Source: an uncultured Clostridiaceae bacterium (lineage in GTDB: Bacteria > Bacillota > Clostridia > Clostridiales > Clostridiaceae). From it: 64,000 bases of DNA. The stretch is from positions 1 to 64,000 of the forward strand of contig CAMJGD010000014.1 in the NCBI GenBank assembly GCA_946405135.1. The letters are read 5' to 3'. This document shows positions 41,486-51,176 of this stretch, piece after piece (within the stretch, counting starts at the first letter, position 1; each line of letters begins with the position of its first letter). The notes under the pieces are model-generated. The model searched no databases, was not told the DNA's origin, and saw only the letters and a program-made list of their open reading frames with translations. The translations under genes were made by a program, and so were the position numbers.

Positions 41486-41600
41486 ATATATCACCTTTTC
41501 TTAGTAGATTTAAATAGGTTGTACAAAAACATATTATAATTATATCATTAACAAAAAACAATCTGTATAGCATGAGAAAATATTAAGTTAAATAAATATA

Positions 41601-41636
41601 ATAAAATCCTGCTTGCAAAATAAGCAGGATTTTATT
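41601..41636. terminator. terminator (palindromic, bidirectional)
   Basis: ATAAAATCCTGCTT and AAGCAGGATTTTAT pair perfectly over 14 bp. It ends the small membrane protein gene on the minus strand. Confidence 0.85.
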
Positions 41637-41643
41637 ATATAAG

Positions 41644-41976
41644 TTAAATTTTTTCTTTAGTGTCTTCAATTTTTTCTTTATCGCCAACACCGCGGGTAGG
41701 AATGGTGGAAGCTACAAATCCTACCATTAAAGACACCAAGGCTGGAGCTGCAATGTTTACATAGGCTATATATCTGGTTTTGTATAGCACAAGAGCAGTA
41801 AGTGAAGTTATGACCACAGAACCTATGAAAATGTATATTACAAATAATGCAAAGGAATCCATTAGCTTTTCGTATATCCTGTGTCGAGTAGGGCCGCTTA
41901 TTATAGACTTAAATATAAAAAATGCTAATAAAATTATGACTAAGTTTACAACAGAGGCAATTAAAAAGTTTCGCAT
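41644..41976 (-). CDS. small membrane protein, unknown function
   Basis: 110 aa. The ATG at 41976 follows GAGGTGATATTT. Three hydrophobic segments (ASVVNLVIILLAFFIFKSII, FALFVIYIFIGSVVITSLTA, YVNIAAPALVSLMVGFVAST) and a charged tail (GDKEKIEDTKEKI). Not recognised. Single-gene unit between the murC and phosphoesterase genes. Confidence 0.7.
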   Translation of the reverse strand: MRNFLIASVVNLVIILLAFFIFKSIISGPTRHRIYEKLMDSFALFVIYIFIGSVVITSLTALVLYKTRYIAYVNIAAPALVSLMVGFVASTIPTRGVGDKEKIEDTKEKI

Positions 41977-42105
41977 AAATATCACCTCGAATATTTTTTT
42001 TATTTCATTTATATTATTTACCCTAATTTTATTTTTTACACAAAAAACTCTGTTATAGAAAAATAAATAGATAAAATATGTTACAGAAGGTATTTCAAAT
42101 ATAAA

Positions 42106-42140
42106 AAAAGGAGTAAATCCTATAAAGAATTTACTCTTTT
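42106..42140 (-). terminator. terminator of murC
   Basis: AAAAGAGTAAAT and ATTTACTCCTTTT pair on the minus strand and run into T. The stem overlaps the murC stop codon. Confidence 0.75.
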
Positions 42141-43516
42141 AAAAACATTTCTCCTACTTTTACCACGTCGCCAGCACCTACGGTCAAAAGTAAGTCTCCA
42201 TTATTTAGATGTTTATTTAAATATTCAGTGGCTTCGTCAAAGCTTTGAACATTTAAACATTTTATACCTCTTTCTCTTAACTTGTCTCCTAGCATATTGG
42301 AATTTATAATACCATTATCTTTTTCTCTAGCAGCATAAATATCTGTCAAAATTAGTTCATCCACTTCATCGAAAGCTTTGATGAATTCATCAAATAATTT
42401 TAGGGTTCTGCTGTAAGTATGAGGCTGAAATACACAGTATATTTTATTATGAGGATAATTTTTAGCAGAATTTAAAGTGGCTTTTATTTCTGTAGGATGA
42501 TGGGCATAGTCATCTATAACTGTGACACCATTTTTACTCCCCTTAAATTCAAAACGTTTATGGGCTCCCTTAAATTCAGCTAAACCTTCTACTATGAATT
42601 TATGAGGTATATTGAGTATTAAAGATACAGCAATTGAGCTTAATGCATTAAGAATATTATGTTTCCCTGGCACATTTAGTTTTACATTAAATAGTTTTGT
42701 ATCCTGCTCATAGACCTGAAAACTTGGACATCCTTTTTCATCATAGGTTATGTGCTTAGCGGTTAAGTCTCCTTTTTCTATTCCATAAGTGATGGTATTG
42801 CATTTAGCATTTTTTAAGACTTCTACAACTCTTTGATCTTCTCCATAGCCTACGGCATACCCATCTTCAGGTATGAGATCTACAAATTTTTCAAAGGCTT
42901 TTTGGATATGGTTAATATCCTTATAGTAATCGAGATGATCTGCATCTATATTTAATAGTATACCTATATAGGGATAAAATTTTAGGAATGACTCTTTGTA
43001 TTCACAGGCTTCTGTGACAAAATATTCACTGCTGCCTATTCTAAAATTTCCATTTATTATATCAAGTTCAGCACCTACAAGTATAGTGGGGTCAAGATTT
43101 GCTTTTATGGTTATATGAGAAAGCATAGAAGTAGAGGTCGTTTTACCATGAGTACCTGTTACCGCTACATTATACTTATGACCTTTCATTATATGACCTA
43201 AAAACTCAGCTCTGTCCATAGTAGCTATATTATTTTTTTTAGCATATAAAAGTTCTGGATTATCTTGAGGTACTGCAGCAGTATATACAACTAAATCTAC
43301 ATCTTTTATATTTTCTTCATTATGGCCAATATATATATCTATACCAGAAGATTTTAATCTTTCAATTATATTCGAACTTTTCATATCAGAACCTGAAACT
43401 TTATATCCATTTTTTATTAAAACTGCTGCAAGACCACTCATGCTTATGCCACCTATACCTATAAAATGGACTTTTTTGTTTTTGTCTCTTATGAAGTCAA
43501 ACGACAATATACTCAC
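42131..43516 (-). CDS. murC: UDP-N-acetylmuramate--L-alanine ligase
   Basis: 461 aa. Rossmann-like N-terminus ([20 protein letters not shown], 15-34), ATP loop [14 protein letters not shown] (about 110), [42 protein letters not shown] and [11 protein letters not shown]. These are the standard Mur ligase domains for adding L-Ala to UDP-MurNAc in the cytoplasm. Length is normal. It is transcribed away from purR and lies downstream of the HD-GYP gene. Confidence 0.96.
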   Translation of the reverse strand: MSILSFDFIRDKNKKVHFIGIGGISMSGLAAVLIKNGYKVSGSDMKSSNIIERLKSSGIDIYIGHNEENIKDVDLVVYTAAVPQDNPELLYAKKNNIATMDRAEFLGHIMKGHKYNVAVTGTHGKTTSTSMLSHITIKANLDPTILVGAELDIINGNFRIGSSEYFVTEACEYKESFLKFYPYIGILLNIDADHLDYYKDINHIQKAFEKFVDLIPEDGYAVGYGEDQRVVEVLKNAKCNTITYGIEKGDLTAKHITYDEKGCPSFQVYEQDTKLFNVKLNVPGKHNILNALSSIAVSLILNIPHKFIVEGLAEFKGAHKRFEFKGSKNGVTVIDDYAHHPTEIKATLNSAKNYPHNKIYCVFQPHTYSRTLKLFDEFIKAFDEVDELILTDIYAAREKDNGIINSNMLGDKLRERGIKCLNVQSFDEATEYLNKHLNNGDLLLTVGAGDVVKVGEMFLKE

Positions 43517-43587
43517 TCCTTTAGATAAAAATGTTCCTTCTAATAATTATATACAAGTTTCATATAAAAGAATACAATAACATAAAA

Positions 43588-44655
43588 TTAAATTATATCT
43601 ACAATATATAAATCCTTAGTTTTAGCTAAATCTATATAATTGTCGCCTATGGCAATAAGAGGTCTTGATATGTAATTAAAATTCATTTTTAGTATTTTTG
43701 CTTTTGTATTATTATTTAGCAGGGCGAATTCCCCTAAATAATAATCCATCATATGATTTATAAATGTAGCAGAGCACTTAGCATCTAACTTACCAAAAGA
43801 TTGTTCTTTCATTGTTTCAAGCACGTCTAGAGGAGAACTTTTACCTTTGTAGGCTCTATTTGAAGTCATAGCATCAAATACATCGGCGATAGCTATGATT
43901 TTACCATAAATATGTATTCTTTCATCTGTTAATTTTAAAGGATAGCCAGAACCATCTATTCTCTCATGATGCATAAGTACTCCCATCTCTACTACAGGAT
44001 CTATAAATGGGATAGTTTTTACTATTTCATATCCTTTTAGCGTATGAGATTTTACTATTTCAAATTCTTTGGAGGTTAGTTTACCAGCTTTATTTAATAT
44101 AGATGGAGGTATTTTTGATTTACCTATATCATGTAGTATACCTGCATAGGTAAGAAGCATTACATCTCTGTCAGACATGTGTAGCCATTTACCTAACATA
44201 GCACTTAAAGCGGCTACGTTTACAGAATGTCTAAAAAGGTAAGAGTCAGGGTTTCTGCTATCTATAATATTTTTTATTATTATTCCATAATCTTTCATTT
44301 CGTCTAATATTTCTTCTGAAAGGTTTCTTATATCTTTTATATCCAGTTTTGAATTTGAATTTATTTGCTGAAATATGGTTTCAGAAGCATCTGAAAACCT
44401 AGAAAAATTACTTTCTATTTCCTTATAGTCTCTAGAATTCTTATTTTTAAGTATTTCTAAGTCATAATCTTGCAATTCAGAATACACATATATGGGGGTA
44501 GTGAAATATAAATTTTTTACTCTTTCTATATTTTTTTCTGTTAGGAGGGTATCCTTAGATAAAAGCATTATACTATTTATATATAAGTCTTCAGCCAAAA
44601 CCATACCTGGCTCTAAAAGAGCTGGATTTATTTGTTTGATTTCTTTAAAATTCAT
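43588..44655 (-). CDS. HD-GYP cyclic di-GMP phosphodiesterase-type protein
   Basis: 355 aa, ATG behind AAAAGGGATGATGCAAC. The N-terminal 130 residues are a non-conserved region with a short VLAEDLY element. The HD-GYP domain (about 135-300) has HSVNVAALSAMLG, HDIGKSKIPPSIL and the signature HHERIDGSGYP, with GKIIAIADVFDAMTSNRAYK. Family members degrade cyclic di-GMP; all metal-binding residues appear present. With the truncated GGDEF gene it is the second c-di-GMP-related gene in the window. Confidence 0.92.
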   Translation of the reverse strand: MNFKEIKQINPALLEPGMVLAEDLYINSIMLLSKDTLLTEKNIERVKNLYFTTPIYVYSELQDYDLEILKNKNSRDYKEIESNFSRFSDASETIFQQINSNSKLDIKDIRNLSEEILDEMKDYGIIIKNIIDSRNPDSYLFRHSVNVAALSAMLGKWLHMSDRDVMLLTYAGILHDIGKSKIPPSILNKAGKLTSKEFEIVKSHTLKGYEIVKTIPFIDPVVEMGVLMHHERIDGSGYPLKLTDERIHIYGKIIAIADVFDAMTSNRAYKGKSSPLDVLETMKEQSFGKLDAKCSATFINHMMDYYLGEFALLNNNTKAKILKMNFNYISRPLIAIGDNYIDLAKTKDLYIVDII

Positions 44656-44844
44656 GTTGCATCATCCCTTTTAATAATTTTAATATAATTTTACCATATA
44701 TAGAAATAAGTATATAATAATTTTTATATTTATTATTAGGGCTATAATTGTTGATATTAATATGGATTTAGAATAAAATATGAATAATAAGATGAATTTA
44801 TTGAATAAAATTCGTTATATTACAAAAAATATGTAGGTGATAGT

Positions 44845-45660
44845 GTGGAGAAATTTAGTAGGAATAGCAGAGTGGTAGCTATAACCAAAATTTTAAATGA
44901 AAATCCAAATAAACTTATAAGCTTAAATTTTTTTTCTGAAAGGCTGAATGCAGCTAAATCTACCTTAAGTGAAGATATAGTTATTGTTAGAGAAACTTTT
45001 GAAAAGATGCAGCTAGGGAAAGTAGAAACAGTATCTGGTGCAGCTGGAGGGATAAAATATATACCAGATATAAACACAGAAGATAAGAAAAAATTCTCTA
45101 ACGAACTTTGTGAAGTGCTTAAGGATAAAAATAGGGTTGTACCTGGAAATTTTATATACATGACAGATTTAATGTATAATCCTAAAATAATAAGCAGGGC
45201 AGGTATTATATTAGCAGCTTTTTTTTCTGACTGTCCTATAGATTATGTGGTTACTGTAGAAACAAAAGGTATACCTCTTGCTTTTGAAGTTGCTAAAAAT
45301 TTGGGAGTAGAGCTTGTTATAGCTAGAAGAGACAATAAGGTAACGGAAGGACCTACAGTAACTATAAATTATGTTTCGGGTTCCAGCGGAAGAATACAGA
45401 ACATGTCTCTCGCTAAAAGATCTATTAAAAAAGGCAGTACATGTATTTTTATAGATGATTTTATGAAGGCAGGAGGAACAGCATTAGGCATAATAGATTT
45501 ACTTAAAGAATTTGACAGCAAACTTTTAGGTATAGGGGTTTTGGTAGATAACATAAATGTAGATAAAAAACTTATTCATAAGTACTATTCTATTGTAGAG
45601 TTTTCAGGTATGGATAACAATGGTGATGCGCTGTTAGAACCTTCAAAATTATTTAAATAA
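44845..45660 (+). CDS. purR: pur operon repressor PurR
   Basis: 271 aa with a GTG start behind AGGTGATAGT. N-terminal winged helix (SRNSRVVAITKILNENPNKL, 5-70, with LNAAKSTLSEDIV as recognition part), then a phosphoribosyltransferase-like domain with the PRPP-binding motif FIDDFMKAGGTALGI and YVVTVETKGIPLAFE. PurR binds PurBoxes and is released by PRPP. It opens the purR-spoVG-glmU-prs locus as in Bacillus, without yabJ. Confidence 0.95.
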   Translation: MEKFSRNSRVVAITKILNENPNKLISLNFFSERLNAAKSTLSEDIVIVRETFEKMQLGKVETVSGAAGGIKYIPDINTEDKKKFSNELCEVLKDKNRVVPGNFIYMTDLMYNPKIISRAGIILAAFFSDCPIDYVVTVETKGIPLAFEVAKNLGVELVIARRDNKVTEGPTVTINYVSGSSGRIQNMSLAKRSIKKGSTCIFIDDFMKAGGTALGIIDLLKEFDSKLLGIGVLVDNINVDKKLIHKYYSIVEFSGMDNNGDALLEPSKLFK

Positions 45661-45701
45661 GTAAATTTTCAAAAAATTTATTTATTTTTTTACATAAAAA
45701 A

Positions 45702-45728
45702 AGAGGAAAAAGAGAATATATAGAGAAA
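45702..45728 (+). promoter_or_regulatory. candidate sigma-H promoter of spoVG
   Basis: AGAGGAAAA (45702-45710), 12 bases, then AGAGAAAT around 45721-45728 resembles the sigma-H pattern (RnAGGAwww ... GAAT). spoVG is a known sigma-H target in Bacillus. The -10 match is imperfect. Confidence 0.3.
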
Positions 45729-45765
45729 TATATACTTTATAAAGCATCTTGGAGGTGGATTTACA

Positions 45766-46056
45766 ATGCAAATTACAGACGTGAGAATAAGAAAGATAGC
45801 AGCCGATGGCAAGATGAAGGCAATAGTTTCAGTTACCTTCGACAACGAATTTGTAGTTCATGATATAAAGGTTATCGAAGGACAAAATGGGCTTTTTATA
45901 GCTATGCCAAGTAGAAAAACTCCAGATGGAGAGTTTAAAGACATAGCTCACCCAATAAATACAGAAACAAGAGAAAAAATTCAAAATGCAATTCTTTCTG
46001 AATATGAAAAAGTTAAAAATGAAGAAGTAGAATTAGCAGAAGATAAAGAAGAATAA
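45766..46056 (+). CDS. spoVG: septation regulator SpoVG
   Basis: 96 aa, ATG behind [37 protein letters not shown] through [20 protein letters not shown] and [14 protein letters not shown] is the conserved family sequence; the acidic tail is variable. SpoVG is a small RNA/DNA-binding regulator acting on septation, sporulation and other processes. A terminator follows, so it forms its own unit. Confidence 0.97.
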   Translation: MQITDVRIRKIAADGKMKAIVSVTFDNEFVVHDIKVIEGQNGLFIAMPSRKTPDGEFKDIAHPINTETREKIQNAILSEYEKVKNEEVELAEDKEE

Positions 46057-46058
46057 AA

Positions 46059-46093
46059 TAAAAAGGAGTTTTAAAGCTCCTTTTTATTTTTTT
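46059..46093 (+). terminator. terminator of spoVG
   Basis: AAAAAGGAG and CTCCTTTTT pair around a short loop and are followed by ATTTTTTT. Confidence 0.85.
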
Positions 46094-46242
46094 AATTTTC
46101 TTAAAATACATTAAAGATATTTGTATGTTGAAAATAATAGTTTTATAAAATATAATATAAAGGGCATTAAGATATATGTTATATTTCGAAGGCAAGTAGC
46201 ATACACTATTTGTTTAATAATAGCCATAAAGAGGTGGTATTA

Positions 46243-47610
46243 ATGTATAAATGTGCTATAATAATGGCGGCTGGTGAAGGCAAAAGAATGAAATCAGATA
46301 CCCCAAAGGTACTACACAAAGTCTGCGGTAAGGAAATGGTGAATCATGTAATTGATACTATGAGAGCCGCAGGTTTAGATGATTTAAATGTAATTGTAGG
46401 TAGAGGCGCAGAGAAAGTAAAAGAAGAAACAAAATCACGAAACGTAAGTTATTCATTGCAATCAGAACAGCTTGGAACTGGTCATGCAGTAATGTGCGCA
46501 AAAGATTTTTTAAAAGGCAAAAAAGGTCTAGTGGCTATATTTACTGGTGATGCTCCACTTATAAAGGAAGAAACTGTAAAAAAACTTATGGATTTTCATG
46601 AGGCTAAGGGCTATGATGCTACTATTTTAACCTCTGTTATAGAGGATCCTACAGGTTATGGAAGAATTGTGAGAAAAAATGAAGAGGTAGAAAAAATAGT
46701 AGAACATAAGGATTGTAATGAATCAGAGCTGCAATTAAAAGAGATAAATGCAGGTATGTATTGTTTTGATATCGAAAGTCTTTTAGATAGTTTAGGAAAG
46801 CTTAAAAACAATAATGCTCAGGGAGAGTATTATCTTACAGATGTAATAGGCATATTAAAGGCTCAAGGTAAAAAAGTAGGAGCTTTAATAACTGAATTTG
46901 AGGAGACTATAGGGGTAAATTCTAGAAAAGAACTAGCCCAGGCAGAGCAAATATTAAAAAGAAGAATAAATGAAAAACATATGGGAAATGGTGTTACCAT
47001 AATAGATCCATTCAATACATATATTGGTATAGATGTAGAGATAGGAAAAGATACCATAATATATCCAGGAAATTTTATAGAAGGAAAAACTGTTATTAAA
47101 GAAGGGTGTATTCTTTATCCTAATTCTAGAATAAAGGATAGTATCATAGAAAAATGGGTAACTATTCAAAGCTCTGTTATATTAGAGAGTCATGTGGGAG
47201 AAGAAACTACTGTAGGGCCATTTGCTTATTTAAGACCAGAAACTAAAATTGGTAAACATGCAAGAATAGGCGATTTTGTTGAAATTAAAAAGTCTACTAT
47301 TGGAGATAATACAAAGGTATCTCATTTAACTTATATAGGTGATGCAGAAGTGGGCACTGGCTGTAATTTTGGCTGTGGAACCGTAGTTGTAAATTATGAT
47401 GGTAAGGCAAAGTATAAGACTATAATTGGAGATAATGCTTTTATAGGATGCAACACAAATCTTGTTTCCCCTGTGGAAGTTAAAGATAATTCTTATATAG
47501 CAGCAGGATCTACTATAACTAAAGAAGTGCCAGAAGGAAGTCTTGCTATCGCTCGAGCTAGACAGATTAATATAGAAGGCTGGGTAGATAAAAAAGGTTT
47601 AAAAAAATAA
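46243..47610 (+). CDS. glmU: bifunctional UDP-GlcNAc pyrophosphorylase / GlcN-1-P acetyltransferase
   Basis: 455 aa. The ATG at 46243 follows AAGAGGTGGTATTA; an earlier in-frame start at 46210 is not supported. N-terminal uridyltransferase domain: [40 protein letters not shown]-terminal left-handed beta-helix: [52 protein letters not shown]. It makes UDP-GlcNAc for cell wall synthesis in the cytoplasm. It is followed 50 bases later by prs. Confidence 0.97.
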   Translation: MYKCAIIMAAGEGKRMKSDTPKVLHKVCGKEMVNHVIDTMRAAGLDDLNVIVGRGAEKVKEETKSRNVSYSLQSEQLGTGHAVMCAKDFLKGKKGLVAIFTGDAPLIKEETVKKLMDFHEAKGYDATILTSVIEDPTGYGRIVRKNEEVEKIVEHKDCNESELQLKEINAGMYCFDIESLLDSLGKLKNNNAQGEYYLTDVIGILKAQGKKVGALITEFEETIGVNSRKELAQAEQILKRRINEKHMGNGVTIIDPFNTYIGIDVEIGKDTIIYPGNFIEGKTVIKEGCILYPNSRIKDSIIEKWVTIQSSVILESHVGEETTVGPFAYLRPETKIGKHARIGDFVEIKKSTIGDNTKVSHLTYIGDAEVGTGCNFGCGTVVVNYDGKAKYKTIIGDNAFIGCNTNLVSPVEVKDNSYIAAGSTITKEVPEGSLAIARARQINIEGWVDKKGLKK

Positions 47611-47660
47611 TATATTGAGAAGAGATGATTACTTTAAAGTTTTAAGGAGGTCTTCAAAAA

Positions 47661-48620
47661 ATGATAACCCATGGAAAAAATATAAAAATATTTACTGGTA
47701 ACTCACATCCTAAACTTGCAAAAGATATAGCAGATATTTTAGGATTACCAGTAGGTAATTCTAAAGTAGGAACTTTCAGTGATGGAGAAATATCTGTAGA
47801 CATAAATGAGACTGTAAGAGGTGCAGATGTCTTTGTTATACAGTCTACTAATTCTCCAGTAAATGATAACCTAATGGAATTACTTATAATGATGGATGCG
47901 TTTAAGAGAGCTTCCGCAGGAAGAATAACTGCGGTGATACCTTACTATGGTTACGCAAGACAGGATAGAAAAGCTAAGTCAAGAGATCCTATAACAGCAA
48001 AGCTAGTAGCTGATCTTATAACTACAGCTGGAGCAGATAGAGTACTTACTATGGACTTGCATGCTTCCCAAATACAGGGATATTTCAATATTCCACTTGA
48101 TCACCTAATGGGTGTACCTATACTAGCAAAGTACTATTTGGAAAAGGGCTTTAGGGAAGATGATGATGTAGTAATAGTATCTCCTGATCTAGGAAGCGTA
48201 ACAAGAGCTAGAATGTTTGCAGACAGACTTCATGCTCCTATGGCTATAATAGACAAAAGAAGGCCAAAGGCTAATGTATCTGAAATAATGAATATAATTG
48301 GTGATGTTAGGGGAAAGAAAGCTATACTAGTAGATGATATGATAGATACAGCAGGTACTATAGCTAATGCAGCTAATGCTTTAAAAGATTTAGGTGCTAA
48401 GGAAGTTCATGCTTGTTGTACTCATGGAGTATTATCAGGACCAGCTTTTGAAAGAATAAATAATTCTGCTATAAAAGAGCTAGTTATGCTAAATACTATT
48501 GATTTACCAGAAAGAGATGATCTTAATAAGTTTACTTCTTTATCTGTAGCTCCTATTTTTGCAGAAGCAATAAAAAGAATATATGATGATGTACCATTAA
48601 GTAAATTATTTGAGGAATAA
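47661..48620 (+). CDS. prs: ribose-phosphate pyrophosphokinase
   Basis: 319 aa, ATG behind TTAAGGAGGTCTTCAAAAA. Motifs: [53 protein letters not shown], and the PRPP loop [13 protein letters not shown]. It makes PRPP, the ligand of PurR and precursor of purines, pyrimidines, His and Trp. Weak terminator downstream. Confidence 0.97.
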   Translation: MITHGKNIKIFTGNSHPKLAKDIADILGLPVGNSKVGTFSDGEISVDINETVRGADVFVIQSTNSPVNDNLMELLIMMDAFKRASAGRITAVIPYYGYARQDRKAKSRDPITAKLVADLITTAGADRVLTMDLHASQIQGYFNIPLDHLMGVPILAKYYLEKGFREDDDVVIVSPDLGSVTRARMFADRLHAPMAIIDKRRPKANVSEIMNIIGDVRGKKAILVDDMIDTAGTIANAANALKDLGAKEVHACCTHGVLSGPAFERINNSAIKELVMLNTIDLPERDDLNKFTSLSVAPIFAEAIKRIYDDVPLSKLFEE

Positions 48621-48664
48621 TAGTACATAATTAAGGGTTGTTGCACAACTAACTAAAGAGAGCC

Positions 48665-48686
48665 AGCTGTGTAACAGCTTTTTTTC
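48665..48686 (+). terminator. terminator after prs
   Basis: AGCTGT and ACAGCT pair around GTA and are followed by eight T. The stem is short but the T-run is strong. Confidence 0.6.
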
Positions 48687-48977
48687 TTTCTTTAAAAAAT
48701 AAAATAGGCACTTGAATAATACATATATTGAGTGGCAAGTTAATAAATAATAGTATATATAGAGATAATATATTTAAAAAAGAAAATCCGGTAGCTAAGC
48801 ATTTTTATTGTTTACTGCTGGATTCCGTTTATAAATGGAAGATTATCAAACCCGCTTCATAGGATAAAAGCTTTATATAGTAAATTATTTGTAACATTTT
48901 TATATAAGAGTATTATTTGCTGTAGTATTTATGATAAATTAATATATAGAACTGCTTTCAAAAAGGAGGAAGAGATT
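48687..48977. other. leader region of the two-component operon with possible folded segment
   Basis: No gene. A segment at about 48786-48870 has pairing potential: AATCC with GGATT, and the near-palindrome CCGTTTATAAATGG. I do not recognise it as a known riboswitch. The remainder is AT-rich and should hold the promoter. Confidence 0.35.
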
Positions 48978-49664
48978 ATGGAAGGAAGTATAGGAAAAGT
49001 ATTAATTGTTGACGACGATGAAAACATATGTGAAGTAATAAAAATGTATCTTCAAAGCTCAGGTTATGATACTAGAGTTTGTAATGACGGAAAAGAAGCT
49101 CAAGAGGCTTTTACAGATTATAAACCGGATTTAGTGTTATTAGATATAATGCTGCCTCATATAGATGGAATAGATGTTTTAAAGTGGATAAGGAAGGAAA
49201 ATGAAACCCCTGTTATAATGTTAACTGCAAAAGGAGACACTTTTGATAAGGTTTTAGGATTAGAACTAGGAGCAGATGACTATATAGTAAAACCTTTTGA
49301 GCCTAAAGAGCTTATAGCTAGAATTAAGGCTGTTATGAGAAGATATAATGTAGATAATGGAAGTAAGGAAACGTTGAACTTCCCAGACTTATCTATAGAT
49401 GTAAATTCTTATACAGTGGTGTACAAAGGTGAAGATATAAAGATGCCACCTAAAGAGTTTGAACTTTTATACTATTTAGCTAGTAATAAGAATAGAGTTT
49501 TTACAAGAGAACAATTATTATGTGAAGTTTGGGGATATGACTATCCTGGAGATTCAAGAACTGTAGATGTGCATGTAAAAAGGCTTAGAGAAAAATTACA
49601 TGGAGGACCGAACTGGCAGCTAGAGACTGTTTGGGGTGTTGGTTATAAATTCGAGGTGAAGTAG
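48978..49664 (+). CDS. OmpR/PhoB-family response regulator
   Basis: 228 aa, ATG behind AAAAAGGAGGAAGAGATT. Receiver domain with acidic pocket VDDDENI (about 10-16), phospho-acceptor in LVLLDIMLPHIDG, T in IMLTAKG and K in DYIVKPFEP; winged-helix effector domain with FELLYYLASNKNRVFTREQL, VWGYDYPGDSRTVDVHVKRL and GVGYKFE. The kinase gene begins with the base after its stop. The most similar well-known systems are PhoP/YycF-like. Target genes are unknown, but the HtrA-like gene next to it is a candidate. Confidence 0.92.
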   Translation: MEGSIGKVLIVDDDENICEVIKMYLQSSGYDTRVCNDGKEAQEAFTDYKPDLVLLDIMLPHIDGIDVLKWIRKENETPVIMLTAKGDTFDKVLGLELGADDYIVKPFEPKELIARIKAVMRRYNVDNGSKETLNFPDLSIDVNSYTVVYKGEDIKMPPKEFELLYYLASNKNRVFTREQLLCEVWGYDYPGDSRTVDVHVKRLREKLHGGPNWQLETVWGVGYKFEVK

Positions 49665-51086
49665 ATGCTAAAGAAAAGCCTTGTATCTAAAATGATAGTA
49701 ACTTTTACTTCAATTATAGCTGTAATCTTTATAATTATAGCTACTATATTATCTGTATGGTTTGAAAATTATTATTTTACTCAAAGAAAAGAACAATTAG
49801 ATAAGCAAGGTGAGCATATAGCCCAATCTGCCATAAGACATTTAAACGATCCAGGCAACTCATCCTTAAATAGGCTGGAAGGTGAAATGCAGTATGTAGG
49901 AGACTTTTTAAATGCGGATATGTTGCTTGCAGACAACTATGGATATGTATATGCTGTATCAGATTATAAATACAAAAACTTGATGGCTAATACTTTGGAT
50001 ATTAAAGAAATGGATGAGCTAAGGTTTGGAAAGTCTATTGAGAAAAAAGGTGTTTATGATAAAGTCTTTAACAATATAGGATATATATACATGAAACCTA
50101 TATTTTCAGGCAACAATTTTAAAGGGGTAATAGTAATGTATACTCCTATACAACAGATAAAGGCACCTATAAAACGAGTATATTTTATAATATGGATGTG
50201 CGCTATTTTAGCAGTGATAATAACCAGTATTGTTATATACTATTTCTCACAAAAGATACTTATCAAACCTTTGGCTCAGATAAATGCTGCAGCCAGAAAA
50301 ATTTCAAAGGGTGAAGTAGAAAGAAGGGTTTACATAAATTCTAATGATGAAATAGGAGAATTGGCTAAATCTTTTAACACTATGGCGGAATCCTTAGAAA
50401 AAGTAGAAAAAAATAGAAGAGAATTCATGTCTAATGTTTCTCATGAATTGAGATCACCTATAACATCTATAAAAGGGTTTATAGGCGGTATATTAGATGG
50501 AGTCATCCCAAAGGATAAAGAAAATTACTATTTGAATATTGCCTATGAAGAAATACAGAGATTAACAAGACTTGTTAATGATTTATTGGATTTGGCTGCT
50601 ATGGAAGCAGGAAAGTTTTCTTTAAGAATTACAGAAGTTGATATAAATGAAATAATAAAATTGTGTGTTATAAAATTTGAAACCAAAATAAATGATAAGA
50701 AACTAAAGGTAGACGTAGTATTTCAAGAAGAACATTTGTATGTGGCAGCAGATAGAGATAGACTTATTCAGGTTATTACAAATCTTTTAGATAATGCTAT
50801 AAAATATGCAAATGATGAAGGTGATATTAAGATAAATACTAAAACAAAGGGAGATAAAGTACTAGTATCTGTATATAACAGTGGCTCCAATATACCCCCA
50901 GAAGATATAAAACATATATGGGATAGATTTTATAAATCAGATAAGTCAAGAACTTCAAAGGTGAGCACTGGACTAGGATTACCTATAGTTAGGAACATAT
51001 TGTCACAATTGGGAGAAGATATATGGGTGGAAAATAAGTTAAAAGATCAAGGTGTAACATTTATATTTACTCTTACTAAAGTGTAA
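49665..51086 (+). CDS. membrane sensor histidine kinase
   Basis: 473 aa. Two membrane helices (about 10-30 and 167-189) enclose an extracellular sensor of about 135 residues. HAMP (QINAAARKISKGEVERRVYI), HisKA with the H-box FMSNVSHELRSPITSIKGF, then the ATP-binding domain with N-box VITNLLDNAIKYA and IWDRFYKSDKSRT plus GLGLPIVRNI. All catalytic boxes are intact. It pairs with the upstream regulator. The location between prs and pth is a lineage-specific insertion relative to Bacillus. Confidence 0.92.
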   Translation: MLKKSLVSKMIVTFTSIIAVIFIIIATILSVWFENYYFTQRKEQLDKQGEHIAQSAIRHLNDPGNSSLNRLEGEMQYVGDFLNADMLLADNYGYVYAVSDYKYKNLMANTLDIKEMDELRFGKSIEKKGVYDKVFNNIGYIYMKPIFSGNNFKGVIVMYTPIQQIKAPIKRVYFIIWMCAILAVIITSIVIYYFSQKILIKPLAQINAAARKISKGEVERRVYINSNDEIGELAKSFNTMAESLEKVEKNRREFMSNVSHELRSPITSIKGFIGGILDGVIPKDKENYYLNIAYEEIQRLTRLVNDLLDLAAMEAGKFSLRITEVDINEIIKLCVIKFETKINDKKLKVDVVFQEEHLYVAADRDRLIQVITNLLDNAIKYANDEGDIKINTKTKGDKVLVSVYNSGSNIPPEDIKHIWDRFYKSDKSRTSKVSTGLGLPIVRNILSQLGEDIWVENKLKDQGVTFIFTLTKV

Positions 51087-51176
51087 GTATAAAAATATAA
51101 TTAAAACATCATATTTTGTTCATATATATTTAAAAATAGTTATGTATAATATGTTCATGATTATAGGGGGTGCCTT

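Noticed and set aside
48786-48870. Cyclic di-GMP riboswitch (because c-di-GMP genes occur in the window)
   Set aside because: The conserved GEMM-I or GEMM-II core bases are not present.
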